Shown piece by piece: positions 34,793 through 43,675 of a DNA stretch of 64,000 nt (position 1 is the stretch's first letter; each line of letters begins with the position of its first letter). The DNA is from QVMG01 sp032073245. GTDB lineage: Bacteria > Bacteroidota > Bacteroidia > Bacteroidales > Tannerellaceae. Where the stretch lies: positions 62,001-126,000 of the forward strand of contig DAMANX010000003.1 in assembly GCA_032073245.1 (NCBI GenBank), written 5' to 3'. A program made the translations under genes and the position numbers. The notes beneath the pieces are model-generated. The model made no database searches and was not told the DNA's origin. It worked only from the letters and a program-made list of their open reading frames with translations.

Positions 34793-34819
34793 CATATTAT
34801 ACCCATAAATAACAAGAAT

Positions 34820-35452
34820 ATGAGAAACTTATCAATCACACAGCCAACAGTTCAAACAGTGAATTTAATGAGTTATAACAAGCATAATACGGGTAATTTC
34901 AATATGAGCAGTACAGACTTTTCTGTATTCTGCCGTTATCTGTACTCATACATGCAAAAAGGCCCGTACCAGATTGAAATAGCAGAACTTTTCAAACAAG
35001 CGGCTACCTATATGGATATTTCCATACTGTTAAAACATGATCAATCTTCAGAAACCCGGAAAAGCAGGAATGAAGAGCTTTTCGATAAGTTTATGACTTA
35101 CATCAAGCAATATGGTTCTACGGAGCACACTGTCATGTTTTATGCCGATAAGTTATGTATCACCCCTCAATATTTATCCAAAATATCAAAAGACGTCACC
35201 GGCCGCCCCGCTTGCGAATGGATCAATGAATACCTCACTATGGAAGCCAAAACCCTGCTGGGCAAAACTAATCTCACTATCCAGGATGTCAGTTTCCGGA
35301 TGAATTTCAGCGACCAGTCCAGTTTCGGTAAATTCTTCAAAAAGCATACCGGGGTATCACCCAAAGAATATGTAAAGAAAACGATGAAAGAGAAGACATT
35401 TAAAGCTGATTCAAAAATAAGCATGGACAAGTTAAATCCTAATTATCAATAA
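34820..35452 (+). CDS. AraC-type DNA-binding protein with short N-terminus
   Basis: From the ATG at 34820 this is a 210-residue protein; an upstream in-frame start at 34766 lies inside the tRNA-like gene and is rejected. The C-terminal 105 residues are a complete AraC double helix-turn-helix (FYADKLCITPQYLSKISKDVTGR, DQSSFGKFFKKHTGVSPKEY). The N-terminal 100 residues are too short for a cupin sensor. That part aligns only with the linker of the AraC protein at 28067 (RNEELFDKFMTYI against RKEKLFNDFMQLL). It is either a truncated regulator or a small constitutive one. Positioned just after the efflux operon, it may be co-transcribed with it. Confidence 0.82.
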   Translation: MRNLSITQPTVQTVNLMSYNKHNTGNFNMSSTDFSVFCRYLYSYMQKGPYQIEIAELFKQAATYMDISILLKHDQSSETRKSRNEELFDKFMTYIKQYGSTEHTVMFYADKLCITPQYLSKISKDVTGRPACEWINEYLTMEAKTLLGKTNLTIQDVSFRMNFSDQSSFGKFFKKHTGVSPKEYVKKTMKEKTFKADSKISMDKLNPNYQ

Positions 35453-35492
35453 GTGTTAAACAGTGTCATTTTTCTCAACTTTTTCATAGGCT

Positions 35493-35590
35493 TGAGAATT
35501 TATTCTCATGCCGGTGAGAATAAATTCTCACCAGTACGAAACTTTTTTCTCACCGACATGGGAATGAATTCTCAATGCGGTGAGAAAAAA
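35493..35590. repeat. Cluster of TGAGAAT/ATTCTCA palindromes
   Basis: TGAGAATTTATTCTCA (35493-35508) and GGTGAGAATAAATTCTCACC (35513-35532) are near-perfect palindromes. Next, TTTTTTCTCACCG (35543-35555) and CGGTGAGAAAAAA (35578-35590) are perfect 13-base arms enclosing GAATGAATTCTC. Together they can form several alternative hairpins; the last ends in a poly-T/poly-A pair and may terminate transcription in both directions. The 274-bp gap otherwise holds the promoter region of the XRE gene. Confidence 0.75.
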
Positions 35591-35725
35591 TTAGCGTTAA
35601 ATCCTTTACAATATCGTTTTTCGTACACATTACAGTAGGAATAATTAAAATATTCATGTAAATTTGCGCTGTTTTATTACAAATCATAATCAAAAAGATA
35701 TAAATCAGTTACAATTCACAACAGC

Positions 35726-36310
35726 ATGGGAAACAATAAGATCATAGGAGAAAAAATAAAAAGTCTTCGTGAAACTAAACAACTTTCAATAACTGAGGTG
35801 GCTGAACGTTCGGGCTTACGGGTTGAACAAATTGAACGTATAGAAGGAAATGTGGATTTTCCGTCACTGGCCCCTCTTATCAAAATAGCACGGGTACTAG
35901 GTGTCCGCCTAGGTACTTTCCTGGATGACCAAACTGAATTGGGCCCTGTAATATGCCGAAAAAAGGATAGTACGGAAGCAAATAGCATTGGATTTACCAA
36001 TAATGAATCACATGGACGTAAACACATGGAATATCATTCCTTGTCACAGGATAAGTCGGGACGTCACATGGAACCGTTTTTGATTGATGTCGCTCCATCA
36101 GAGGAAGGTGCGGATTTTGTTCTTTCCACACATGAAGGAGAAGAATTCATTTATGTATTGGAAGGTGTTATTGAAATCAATTATGGAAAGAATACCTATA
36201 TATTAGAAGCCGGAGATAGTATTTATTATGATTCTATCATCGCACATCACGTACATGCTGCCCCTGAAAATACAGCTCGTATTTTAGGTGTGGTTTATAC
36301 TCCTTATTAA
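35726..36310 (+). CDS. XRE family regulator with C-terminal cupin domain
   Basis: This 194-residue protein has an N-terminal helix-turn-helix of XRE type (IGEKIKSLRETKQLSITEVA, about 7-60). A cupin_2 domain covers about 110-190 (HEGEEFIYVLEGVIEINYG, LEAGDSIYYDSIIAHH). Members of this class bind a small ligand through the cupin. It is 9 bases upstream of the acyl-CoA synthetase gene in the same direction, a pairing common in Bacteroidetes, and probably controls it. The ligand is unknown. Confidence 0.9.
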   Translation: MGNNKIIGEKIKSLRETKQLSITEVAERSGLRVEQIERIEGNVDFPSLAPLIKIARVLGVRLGTFLDDQTELGPVICRKKDSTEANSIGFTNNESHGRKHMEYHSLSQDKSGRHMEPFLIDVAPSEEGADFVLSTHEGEEFIYVLEGVIEINYGKNTYILEAGDSIYYDSIIAHHVHAAPENTARILGVVYTPY

Positions 36311-36319
36311 TCGTGTACC

Positions 36320-37978
36320 ATGGAATATCAATTACAAGAAAAAACACTGGGGCAATGGCTGGAACATTGGGCTACTGTTTCACCGGATAAAGAATACCTG
36401 GTATATTCAGATCGTAATTTACGATTTACCTGGAGTCAATTCAATAAACGAGTAGACGATATGGCAAAAGGCCTAATGTCTATCGGTGTAAAACATGGAA
36501 CCCATGTTGGAATTTGGGCTACAAATGTCCCTGACTGGCTTACATTTGTTTATGCCGGAGCCAAGATCGGCGCTGTTTTGGTTACCGTTAATACCAATTA
36601 TAAGCAGAATGAAGTCGAATATCTGGTTGATAATGCAGATCTGCATACCTTATGTATTACTGAAGGGGTTTTCGATGGTAGCTACATCGATATGACTTAT
36701 GAAATGCTCCCCGAATTACGTGAATCACAACGTGGCTTTCTCAAAAGTAAACGTTTTCCTCACATGAAAAACGTGGTTTATATCGGACAGGAAAAATACC
36801 GGGGAATGTATAATACGCCTGAATTACTTCTTCAGGGACAAAATATTGATGACAAGGCATTAGAAGAAGCAAAGGCTAAAGTTTCTTGTTGGGATGTTGT
36901 AAATATGCAATATACTTCCGGAACCACTGGCTTCCCTAAAGGGGTTATGCTTACACATCATAATATTGCCAATAATGGATTTTTCACAGGTGAAGGAATG
37001 TCTTTTACTGCAGACGATAAACTTTGCTGTTGCGTTCCTTTATTCCATTGTTTTGGTATTACCCTGGCTTCTATGAATGTACTTACACATGGGTGTACCC
37101 AGGTGATGGTAGAAAAATTCGATCCCCTGACTGTTCTTGCCTCTGTTCATAAAGAGAGATGTACGGCATTGTATGGGGTTCCGACCATGTTTATTGCCGA
37201 GCTTAATCATCCTATGTTTGATATGTTTGATTTATCCTCTCTTCGTACAGGGATCATGGCAGGATCGCTTTGTCCCATCGAACTTATGCGGGCGGTAACA
37301 GAGAAAATGCATATTACTCATATAACAAGTGTATATGGCCTGACCGAGAGTTCTCCCGGAATGACACATACGGTATTGGAAGACTCTTTTGAAGCGCGTT
37401 GTACAACTGTGGGTAAAGAATATCCGTTTACGGAAGTAAAGATCATGGATCCAGAAACAGGTGAAGAATGCCCGGTAGGTGTACAGGGCGAGGTCTGTTG
37501 CCGTGGCTATCTGGTAATGAAAGGATATTACAACAACCCTGAAGCAACCGCTGAAGCGATCGACAAGGACAACTGGCTACATTCGGGTGACCTGGGAGTA
37601 AAAGATGAAGAAGGCTATTACCGTATAACCGGCCGTATTAAAGATATGATAATTCGTGGCGGAGAAAATGTATATCCAAGAGAAATTGAAGAATATTTAT
37701 ATCACCTGGAAGGAGTACAGGATATACAGGTTGCCGGTATTCCTTCGGAAAAATATGGAGAAGAGGTAGGCGCATTTATTATTCTGAAAGAAGGAGCAAG
37801 TCTTTCTGAAGAAGAAGTAAAAGATTTCTGCCGTGGTAAGATCGCCCGTCATAAGATACCTAAATATATATTTTTTATTGATTCCTATCCACTTACCGGA
37901 AGTGGTAAAATCCAAAAATTCAAATTAAAGGATGTTGGAATGGAGATTTTAAAAGAAAGAGGAGTTATTCCGGTATAA
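36320..37978 (+). CDS. AMP-binding acyl-CoA synthetase (fatty-acid--CoA ligase type)
   Basis: This 552-residue ANL-superfamily enzyme has the P-loop motif YTSGTTGFPKG at 198-208, the YGLTESSPG motif, and the C-terminal YRITGRIKDMIIRGGENVYP with the hinge Asp. The catalytic lysine is in GSGKIQKFKL near the end. It activates a carboxylate to acyl-AMP and then to acyl-CoA; the sequence is closest to medium/long-chain acid ligases, but specificity is not certain. It is paired with the XRE-cupin regulator. No fatty-acid oxidation genes are nearby, so recycling of exogenous fatty acids is a reasonable guess. Confidence 0.9.
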   Translation: MEYQLQEKTLGQWLEHWATVSPDKEYLVYSDRNLRFTWSQFNKRVDDMAKGLMSIGVKHGTHVGIWATNVPDWLTFVYAGAKIGAVLVTVNTNYKQNEVEYLVDNADLHTLCITEGVFDGSYIDMTYEMLPELRESQRGFLKSKRFPHMKNVVYIGQEKYRGMYNTPELLLQGQNIDDKALEEAKAKVSCWDVVNMQYTSGTTGFPKGVMLTHHNIANNGFFTGEGMSFTADDKLCCCVPLFHCFGITLASMNVLTHGCTQVMVEKFDPLTVLASVHKERCTALYGVPTMFIAELNHPMFDMFDLSSLRTGIMAGSLCPIELMRAVTEKMHITHITSVYGLTESSPGMTHTVLEDSFEARCTTVGKEYPFTEVKIMDPETGEECPVGVQGEVCCRGYLVMKGYYNNPEATAEAIDKDNWLHSGDLGVKDEEGYYRITGRIKDMIIRGGENVYPREIEEYLYHLEGVQDIQVAGIPSEKYGEEVGAFIILKEGASLSEEEVKDFCRGKIARHKIPKYIFFIDSYPLTGSGKIQKFKLKDVGMEILKERGVIPV

Positions 37979-38048
37979 AGAATTATGACTCAAACCTTTT
38001 TCTTTAATAATCTTAACGCTTATTGAAGATAATCGTTCGCAAAGTGAG

Positions 38049-38079
38049 TTGTAGATTTACATATCTTTCTTTATTTTTG
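38049..38079 (+). promoter_or_regulatory. Promoter of the amino-sugar locus, very close to the start codon
   Basis: TTG (38049-38051), a 20-bp spacer and TATTTTTG (38072-38079) match the Bacteroidetes promoter. The ATG of the next gene is at 38084, so transcription should begin at or within a few bases of the start codon, predicting a leaderless or nearly leaderless mRNA. Confidence 0.6.
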
Positions 38080-38083
38080 TAAC

Positions 38084-39394
38084 ATGGAATCAAAGGAAAT
38101 CGGCAGAAGGGACTTTATTAAGAATATGGGGGCATTGAGCGCCGGGGGATTATTACTCAGCTCTCTTCCATGGTTACAAGCTTGCACAGCCAAGCAAGAA
38201 GCAGAAATATCCGGGGAAAAAGCAAAAATTGCTATCATTGGAACCGGTTCAAGGGGTCTATACCATATAAATAATTTGTTAAGAGTACCTCAGTGTGAAA
38301 TTGTAGCACTTTGTGACATATATACACCTCATCTTGAAGAGGCTGCTGCACTTTGCCCCAAAGCAAAGAAATACACAGACTATAGAGATGTACTTCAATC
38401 TCCCGAAGTGCAAGGTATTATAATTGCTTGTCCTTTGCACCAACATGCACCTATAACCATTGACGGTTTGAATGCAGGAAAACATGTTTTCTGTGAGAAA
38501 TCAATGGCCCGCACATTGGATGAATGTAAGGCGATGTATGACACCTACAAAAAAACAGGAAAAGTTCTTTATATCGGACAGCAACGGCTATTTGATAAGA
38601 AATATATCAAAGCCATAGAAATGGTTCATAACGGAACTATTGGTGATGTTGTCGGTATCCGTAATTTCTGGTATCGGAATAATGACTGGCGTAGGCCCGT
38701 ACCCGATCCTTCCCTTGAAAAACAAATTAACTGGAGACTCTACAAAGAATCTTCCGGTGGCCTGATGACAGAACTGGCAACCCATCAATTACAAATCGGA
38801 TCTTGGGCTATGAAGTCCATTCCCGATTATGTGCTTGGAACGGGCGATATCATGTTCTGGAAAGACGGACGCGAAGTATATGATAGTATACATGTAATCT
38901 ATCATTATCCGAATGGAGTTACTATGACATTTGATTCTATTATCTCGAATAAAAAATACGGGATGGATGAACAGATTTTAGGGCATAAAGGAACTCTAGA
39001 GTTAGCACAAGGTAAATACTATTTTGAAGAAGTAAAACCGGCACCGGGTATCCAGCAACTTATCAACCAGATTGAACATAAAGTATTCGATAATATATCT
39101 TTTGCCGGTCCAAGCTGGGTGCCAGAGACAGCATCTGAAGATAAAGGAGAATATATAGTCGATAAGGTAAAGACACATGACGGTGGTAGCACCGTAGGAG
39201 CTGCAGGAGACGGATCAGAAGAATTGGTTGCTGCATTTTGTAACTCGGTTATTACCGGTGAACCTATTCCTGTATTGGTTGAAGAAGCTTATTATTCTTC
39301 CGTTTTAGCTCTATTGGGTCTTCAAGCTATTGAAGAAAAAAGGACACTTGCTTTTCCTGAAGAATACAAAATTCCCTACTTAAATCACGCATAA
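38084..39394 (+). CDS. Gfo/Idh/MocA oxidoreductase, Tat-type lipoprotein
   Basis: This 436-residue protein has a twin-arginine signal (GRRDFIKNMGALSAGG) followed by a lipobox (WLQAC), so it is probably exported folded with cofactor and lipid-anchored. The Rossmann motif IAIIGTGSRGLYHIN begins near residue 48. The EKP position reads CEKSMA, and the C-terminal alpha/beta domain has WRLYKESSGGLMTELATHQL. Family members oxidise or epimerise sugars with bound NAD(P), and a subset (GH109 type) cleaves glycosides. It is the first gene of a locus with nagA/nagB-like genes. The exact substrate is not known. Confidence 0.9.
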   Translation: MESKEIGRRDFIKNMGALSAGGLLLSSLPWLQACTAKQEAEISGEKAKIAIIGTGSRGLYHINNLLRVPQCEIVALCDIYTPHLEEAAALCPKAKKYTDYRDVLQSPEVQGIIIACPLHQHAPITIDGLNAGKHVFCEKSMARTLDECKAMYDTYKKTGKVLYIGQQRLFDKKYIKAIEMVHNGTIGDVVGIRNFWYRNNDWRRPVPDPSLEKQINWRLYKESSGGLMTELATHQLQIGSWAMKSIPDYVLGTGDIMFWKDGREVYDSIHVIYHYPNGVTMTFDSIISNKKYGMDEQILGHKGTLELAQGKYYFEEVKPAPGIQQLINQIEHKVFDNISFAGPSWVPETASEDKGEYIVDKVKTHDGGSTVGAAGDGSEELVAAFCNSVITGEPIPVLVEEAYYSSVLALLGLQAIEEKRTLAFPEEYKIPYLNHA

Positions 39395-39396
39395 CC

Positions 39397-39624
39397 ATGA
39401 GAGACTTCCTACTTACAGCTAAGAGACAAAGAAAAGAAGGGCTAATATGGTTAATCTGCCTTCTGATCGCTTTTGTATTGAATATCGCATCCATTATCTT
39501 TTATGGTACTGAATGGAAAGAATTATACACTCAACTCTTATGGGTACTGGTCATCAGTATTGGACTTTATGCCCTTTCACTTTTGATCCGCCTTCCATTC
39601 TATCTACTAAGAAAACGCAAATAA
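39397..39624 (+). CDS. Small two-helix membrane protein
   Basis: This 75-residue protein starts 2 bases after the upstream stop. It has a basic N-terminus (TAKRQRKEG), two transmembrane helices (about 16-36 and 46-68) and a basic C-terminus (LLRKRK), giving an inside-inside topology. No family is recognised. The tight coupling to the Gfo/Idh/MocA gene indicates a real gene, possibly an anchor or partner for it. Confidence 0.75.
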   Translation: MRDFLLTAKRQRKEGLIWLICLLIAFVLNIASIIFYGTEWKELYTQLLWVLVISIGLYALSLLIRLPFYLLRKRK

Positions 39625-39662
39625 TGACTTTGTAAGAAAACCACAATTAATCACAGAATTGT

Positions 39663-40841
39663 ATGTTGAAAATTCTTGTGTTAACAGATTTCTCCAGCGG
39701 ATATAGCCGTCGCTTATTAAAAGGTATTATTCGCTATTCCAGAGAAGTCGGTCCATGGTCTTTTCAGCGAATGCCTCTCTATTTCCGAATGATGTACGGC
39801 GAAAACGGAGTCGTAGAATATGCGCAAAAATGGAAAGCAGATGCAATTGTTGCCCAGTTGCGTAACATTAATATTGAACTTCTTAATTCTCTACAAATCC
39901 CTATTATTGTTCAAAATTACCGGGAACGCAATAAAGCTGTCTCTAACTTAACTGGTGATTATTACAACACCGGAGTAATGGCCGCCAAATTCTTCCTATC
40001 AAAAGGATTCCACAATTTTGCATTTTACGGATATAAGAACGCAATCTGGTCACGCGAAAGAGGAACAGGATTTAAAGAGGAAGTCGAAAAAAGAGGACAT
40101 AAGTGTTATTTCATGGAAAATAAAAATCCGGATAACCGTGAATGGGTATACAATCACGAGTATTTAGGAAAATGGCTTTTATCATTACCAAAACCTATTG
40201 CCCTGTTTGCCTGCGACGACTATTATGCACTCCAAATATCAGAGACCTGTAATGTCTACAACATCTCTATTCCCGATGATATATCACTTTTGGGAGTAGA
40301 TAATGATGAGCTTTTATGCAATATATCAAATCCTCCTTTATCCTCTATTGTATTAGATGTAGAAAATGGTGGATATCAGGCAGGGAAATTACTTCACAAA
40401 CTGATCAACAAAGAAATAGACGAAGCATTTAATATAATTGTTGAACCACTTTATATCGAACATCGTATCTCCACTGAAAAATATGCTGTTTCCGACAAAC
40501 ATATTCAACAAGTTCTGAATTATATAGACAAAAACTATATGAATCAGATATCCGTTACCGATCTGTTAAAGGAAGTACCACTTTCACGAAGAGTATTGGA
40601 GAAGAAATTCAGAAAAGCCACAGGAACATCTTTGTATCAATGTATACAGGATCACAAAATAGATCATTTTGTTCGAACGCTCCTCACTACAGACTGTACA
40701 CTTTACGACGCAGCATTACAAGCAGGTTTCGATAGCTACAAGAATGTCTCCCGCATTTTCCGAAAATACTATTCCATATCCCCTGCAGAATACCGCAAAC
40801 GCTACATGATTGACTCAAATACTGAAGAATCGGACATTTGA
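39663..40841 (+). CDS. XylR-type regulator: LacI-like sugar-binding domain fused to AraC HTH
   Basis: This 392-residue protein begins directly with a periplasmic-binding-protein-like domain (MLKILVLTDFSSGYSRRLLKG; IPDDISLLGVDNDELLCN is the characteristic LacI/XylR segment). It ends with an AraC double helix-turn-helix (about 285-385: LLKEVPLSRRVLEKKFRKATG, AALQAGFDSYKNVSRIFRKYY). There is no N-terminal LacI HTH. The layout matches E. coli XylR, which senses a sugar directly. It probably activates the surrounding locus; an amino sugar or a keto-sugar is a plausible effector. Confidence 0.93.
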   Translation: MLKILVLTDFSSGYSRRLLKGIIRYSREVGPWSFQRMPLYFRMMYGENGVVEYAQKWKADAIVAQLRNINIELLNSLQIPIIVQNYRERNKAVSNLTGDYYNTGVMAAKFFLSKGFHNFAFYGYKNAIWSRERGTGFKEEVEKRGHKCYFMENKNPDNREWVYNHEYLGKWLLSLPKPIALFACDDYYALQISETCNVYNISIPDDISLLGVDNDELLCNISNPPLSSIVLDVENGGYQAGKLLHKLINKEIDEAFNIIVEPLYIEHRISTEKYAVSDKHIQQVLNYIDKNYMNQISVTDLLKEVPLSRRVLEKKFRKATGTSLYQCIQDHKIDHFVRTLLTTDCTLYDAALQAGFDSYKNVSRIFRKYYSISPAEYRKRYMIDSNTEESDI

Positions 40842-40964
40842 CGTTTTTTGAGGATACTGATACGTATTGTGAGTCTCGCTTTATAAGAGATAAGTATAAT
40901 TTTGCTATTGAGAAATAAGGAATCATTATAACCATTATTTGAATACAATCTAATATATAATACC

Positions 40965-42305
40965 ATGACAACACGACGAGATTTTATAAAGAAAGCAGCT
41001 ATGAGTACGGCAGCTTTAACATTCGGGGGTGCTCTTCCCGGATTCAGTGCTAAAAGTTATGCTAATATTGTAGGAGCAAATGAAAAGATCCGCGTAGGGG
41101 CAATCGGAGTAAATTCCAGGGGATTGGCCCTGGCAACCAATTTTTCTAAACAGCAACAATGCGAGGTTACTCATATTTGTGATGTCGATTCACGGACTAT
41201 CACCAAATGTATTGCCGCTGTGGATAAGGCAATGGGATATAAACCTAAAGGCGTAAAAGATTTCCGGAATGTGATTGAAACAAAAGATCTGGATGCTGTA
41301 GTGATAGCTACTCCCGATCACTGGCATGCACCTGCTGCTCTTTTAGCCATGAAAGCAGGAAAAGATGTTTATCTGGAAAAACCTTGTAGTTATTGTCCGG
41401 AAGAAGGAGAGATACTCGTTCAGGCTGCTGATAAATATAGACGTACCATTCAGATGGGAAATCAACGCCGTTCCTGGCCCAACGTTCGCGAAGCGATATT
41501 GGCAGTAAGAGAGGGAATTATCGGAAATGTACATTATGGTAAATCATGGTATACCAATAACCGAAGGCCTATTGGTATTGGAAAACCTGTAGCTATACCG
41601 GAATGGCTGGATTGGGATTTGTGGCAAGGGCCCGCTCCACGAATGGCCTTTAAAGATAATTATGTACATTATAATTGGCATTGGTTCTGGCATTGGGGCA
41701 CAGGTGAGGCATTAAATAACGGTACTCACATGGTCGACCTTATGCGATGGGGTATGAATCTTGATTTCCCTACAAAAGTAGATTCATCGGGTGGAAGATA
41801 TTACGCTAAGGACGACTGGGAAGCTCCTGATACACAAAATATAAACATTGAGTTTGGAAATAATAAATACATTAGCTGGGAAGGAAGAAGCTGTAACGGA
41901 AGACATGTACAAGGCCAAAGCACAGGTTGTGAATTCTACGGAGATGAAGGAACCCTTTTAATCACAGGTGGAGACGGTTATATCCTTTACGGTAAAGATA
42001 ATAAAGTTATCAAGGAAGCAAAGAGTAAAATTGAAATAGATCCACGGAACCTGATGAATCCGGCAGAACAATTGGATGCCTTCCATATCAATAACTTTTT
42101 TGATAGTATCCGCACAGGCATTGCTCTTTATTCTGATATCGATTCCGGCCATAAGAGTACTTTATTGGTACAATTAGGAAATATTGCTCAACGAGTTGGC
42201 CGCACACTGGATATTAATCCGACAAATGGCCATATATTAAAAGATGCTGAAGCAGAACGATTGTGGAGCCGCCAATATGAACCTGGCTGGGAAATGATCT
42301 TGTAA
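40965..42305 (+). CDS. Gfo/Idh/MocA oxidoreductase, Tat-exported
   Basis: This 446-residue protein has a twin-arginine signal (TTRRDFIKKAAMSTAAL, ending near GFSA). The Rossmann motif is VGAIGVNSRGLAL (about 44-56), and YLEKPCSY gives the EKP motif with the conserved lysine. HWFWHWGTGEALNNGTHMVD contains the His near the active site. It is related to the large Bacteroidetes group of exported dehydrogenases of unknown substrate. It is followed 26 bases later by the permease gene, so it appears to act before uptake. Confidence 0.9.
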   Translation: MTTRRDFIKKAAMSTAALTFGGALPGFSAKSYANIVGANEKIRVGAIGVNSRGLALATNFSKQQQCEVTHICDVDSRTITKCIAAVDKAMGYKPKGVKDFRNVIETKDLDAVVIATPDHWHAPAALLAMKAGKDVYLEKPCSYCPEEGEILVQAADKYRRTIQMGNQRRSWPNVREAILAVREGIIGNVHYGKSWYTNNRRPIGIGKPVAIPEWLDWDLWQGPAPRMAFKDNYVHYNWHWFWHWGTGEALNNGTHMVDLMRWGMNLDFPTKVDSSGGRYYAKDDWEAPDTQNINIEFGNNKYISWEGRSCNGRHVQGQSTGCEFYGDEGTLLITGGDGYILYGKDNKVIKEAKSKIEIDPRNLMNPAEQLDAFHINNFFDSIRTGIALYSDIDSGHKSTLLVQLGNIAQRVGRTLDINPTNGHILKDAEAERLWSRQYEPGWEMIL

Positions 42306-42331
42306 AAAAATTCACACAAATACTACATAAA

Positions 42332-43675
42332 ATGTCCGTTGAAGCTGTTAGTACCCAATCACTCGACAAGCGCACAACTTATAAAGCTGTGGCTATAGTC
42401 GGCATGATGTTTTTTATTTTTGGTTTCGTATCCTGGGTAAATGCCATACTTATTCCCTATTTCAAGATTGCTTGTGAATTGACACATTTCGAATCTTATT
42501 TTGTGGCATTTGCATTCTATATTGCTTATTTTATTCTCTCTATACCTTCTGCTTATGTTCTTAAAAAAGTAGGATATAAACGTGGGATTATGTATGGTTT
42601 CTTTGCGATGGCTCTAGGTGCATTACTTTTTGTTCCTGCTGCCCTGACACGCACGTACGGTATTTTCCTTTCTGGCCTTTTTATGATGGGTGCAGGGTTA
42701 ACAATACTTCAATCCGCAGCCAATCCATATATAACAATCATAGGGCCGATTGAAAGTGCTGCCAAACGCATTAGCATGATGGGGATTTGCAATAAATTTG
42801 CAGGTATCGTATCTCCTCTTATCTTTGCCGCAGTTGTTCTGAAGGTAACTGATAGTGATCTTTTTGCTCTGCTTGATTCCGGATTGCTGGATGAAATAAC
42901 CAAGAATGAAATGCTGGACGGCCTGATACGAAGAGTAATCGTTCCTTATAGCGTATTAGCCGGGCTATTATTCCTTTTTGGATTATATATCCGCTTCTCC
43001 GTACTACCCGAAATTAATCCGGAGGAAGAAAATAAAGAAGAGGTAAGCGAAGAAGGAGGCCAGGCAAAAACTTCTGTTTTTCAATATGCATATTTAGTAT
43101 TGGGAGCAATCGCTCTTTTCCTCCATGTAGGAACACAAGTGGTAGCGATAGACACTATTATCAATTACGCCGGCAGTATGGGGATAGATCTTCTGGAAGC
43201 AAAAGTGTTCCCCTCCTATACACTTACGGCGACTATAATCGGTTATATGTTAGGAATACTATTGATCCCTAAGTATGTATCTCAAACAAATGCTTTACGA
43301 TTCTGTACTATACTGGGGTTAATCCTTTCACTCGGAATTATTTTTGTAGATCATGATGTTACAATTTTGGGACATCAGGCAAATCTATCCATCTGGTTTC
43401 TTTGCGCCTTAGGGTTACCCAACTCTCTGGTGTATGCTGGTATATGGCCACTGTCCATTCATGGGCTGGGCAAATTTACCAAGATAGGAAGTTCCCTACT
43501 GATCATGGGATTATGCGGAAATGCTATTATGCCGGTTCTTTATGGCTATTTTGCAGATATTTACAATGTAAGGTTGGCTTATTGGGTATTGGTACCTTGT
43601 TATATGTATCTGATTTTCTTTGCTGTATATGGACATAAAATAACATCCTGGTCACGTAATAAAAAACAGGCATGA
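42332..43675 (+). CDS. MFS sugar permease, FucP/NagP-like
   Basis: This 447-residue protein has 12 predicted transmembrane helices. FHS-family features include FIFGFVSWVNAILIPYFK in TM1 and GAGLTILQSAANPYITIIGP in TM4, as in fucose, glucose/galactose and GlcNAc (NagP) permeases. Placed directly before nagA- and nagB-like genes (it overlaps the nagA start by 4 bases), the best guess is N-acetylglucosamine or a related amino sugar imported with protons or sodium. No PTS genes are present. Confidence 0.9.
   Translation: MSVEAVSTQSLDKRTTYKAVAIVGMMFFIFGFVSWVNAILIPYFKIACELTHFESYFVAFAFYIAYFILSIPSAYVLKKVGYKRGIMYGFFAMALGALLFVPAALTRTYGIFLSGLFMMGAGLTILQSAANPYITIIGPIESAAKRISMMGICNKFAGIVSPLIFAAVVLKVTDSDLFALLDSGLLDEITKNEMLDGLIRRVIVPYSVLAGLLFLFGLYIRFSVLPEINPEEENKEEVSEEGGQAKTSVFQYAYLVLGAIALFLHVGTQVVAIDTIINYAGSMGIDLLEAKVFPSYTLTATIIGYMLGILLIPKYVSQTNALRFCTILGLILSLGIIFVDHDVTILGHQANLSIWFLCALGLPNSLVYAGIWPLSIHGLGKFTKIGSSLLIMGLCGNAIMPVLYGYFADIYNVRLAYWVLVPCYMYLIFFAVYGHKITSWSRNKKQA

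Noticed and set aside
34766..34819. Upstream start for the AraC-type gene
   Set aside because: This start lies inside the T arm of the tRNA-like gene and adds residues with no homology to the family.
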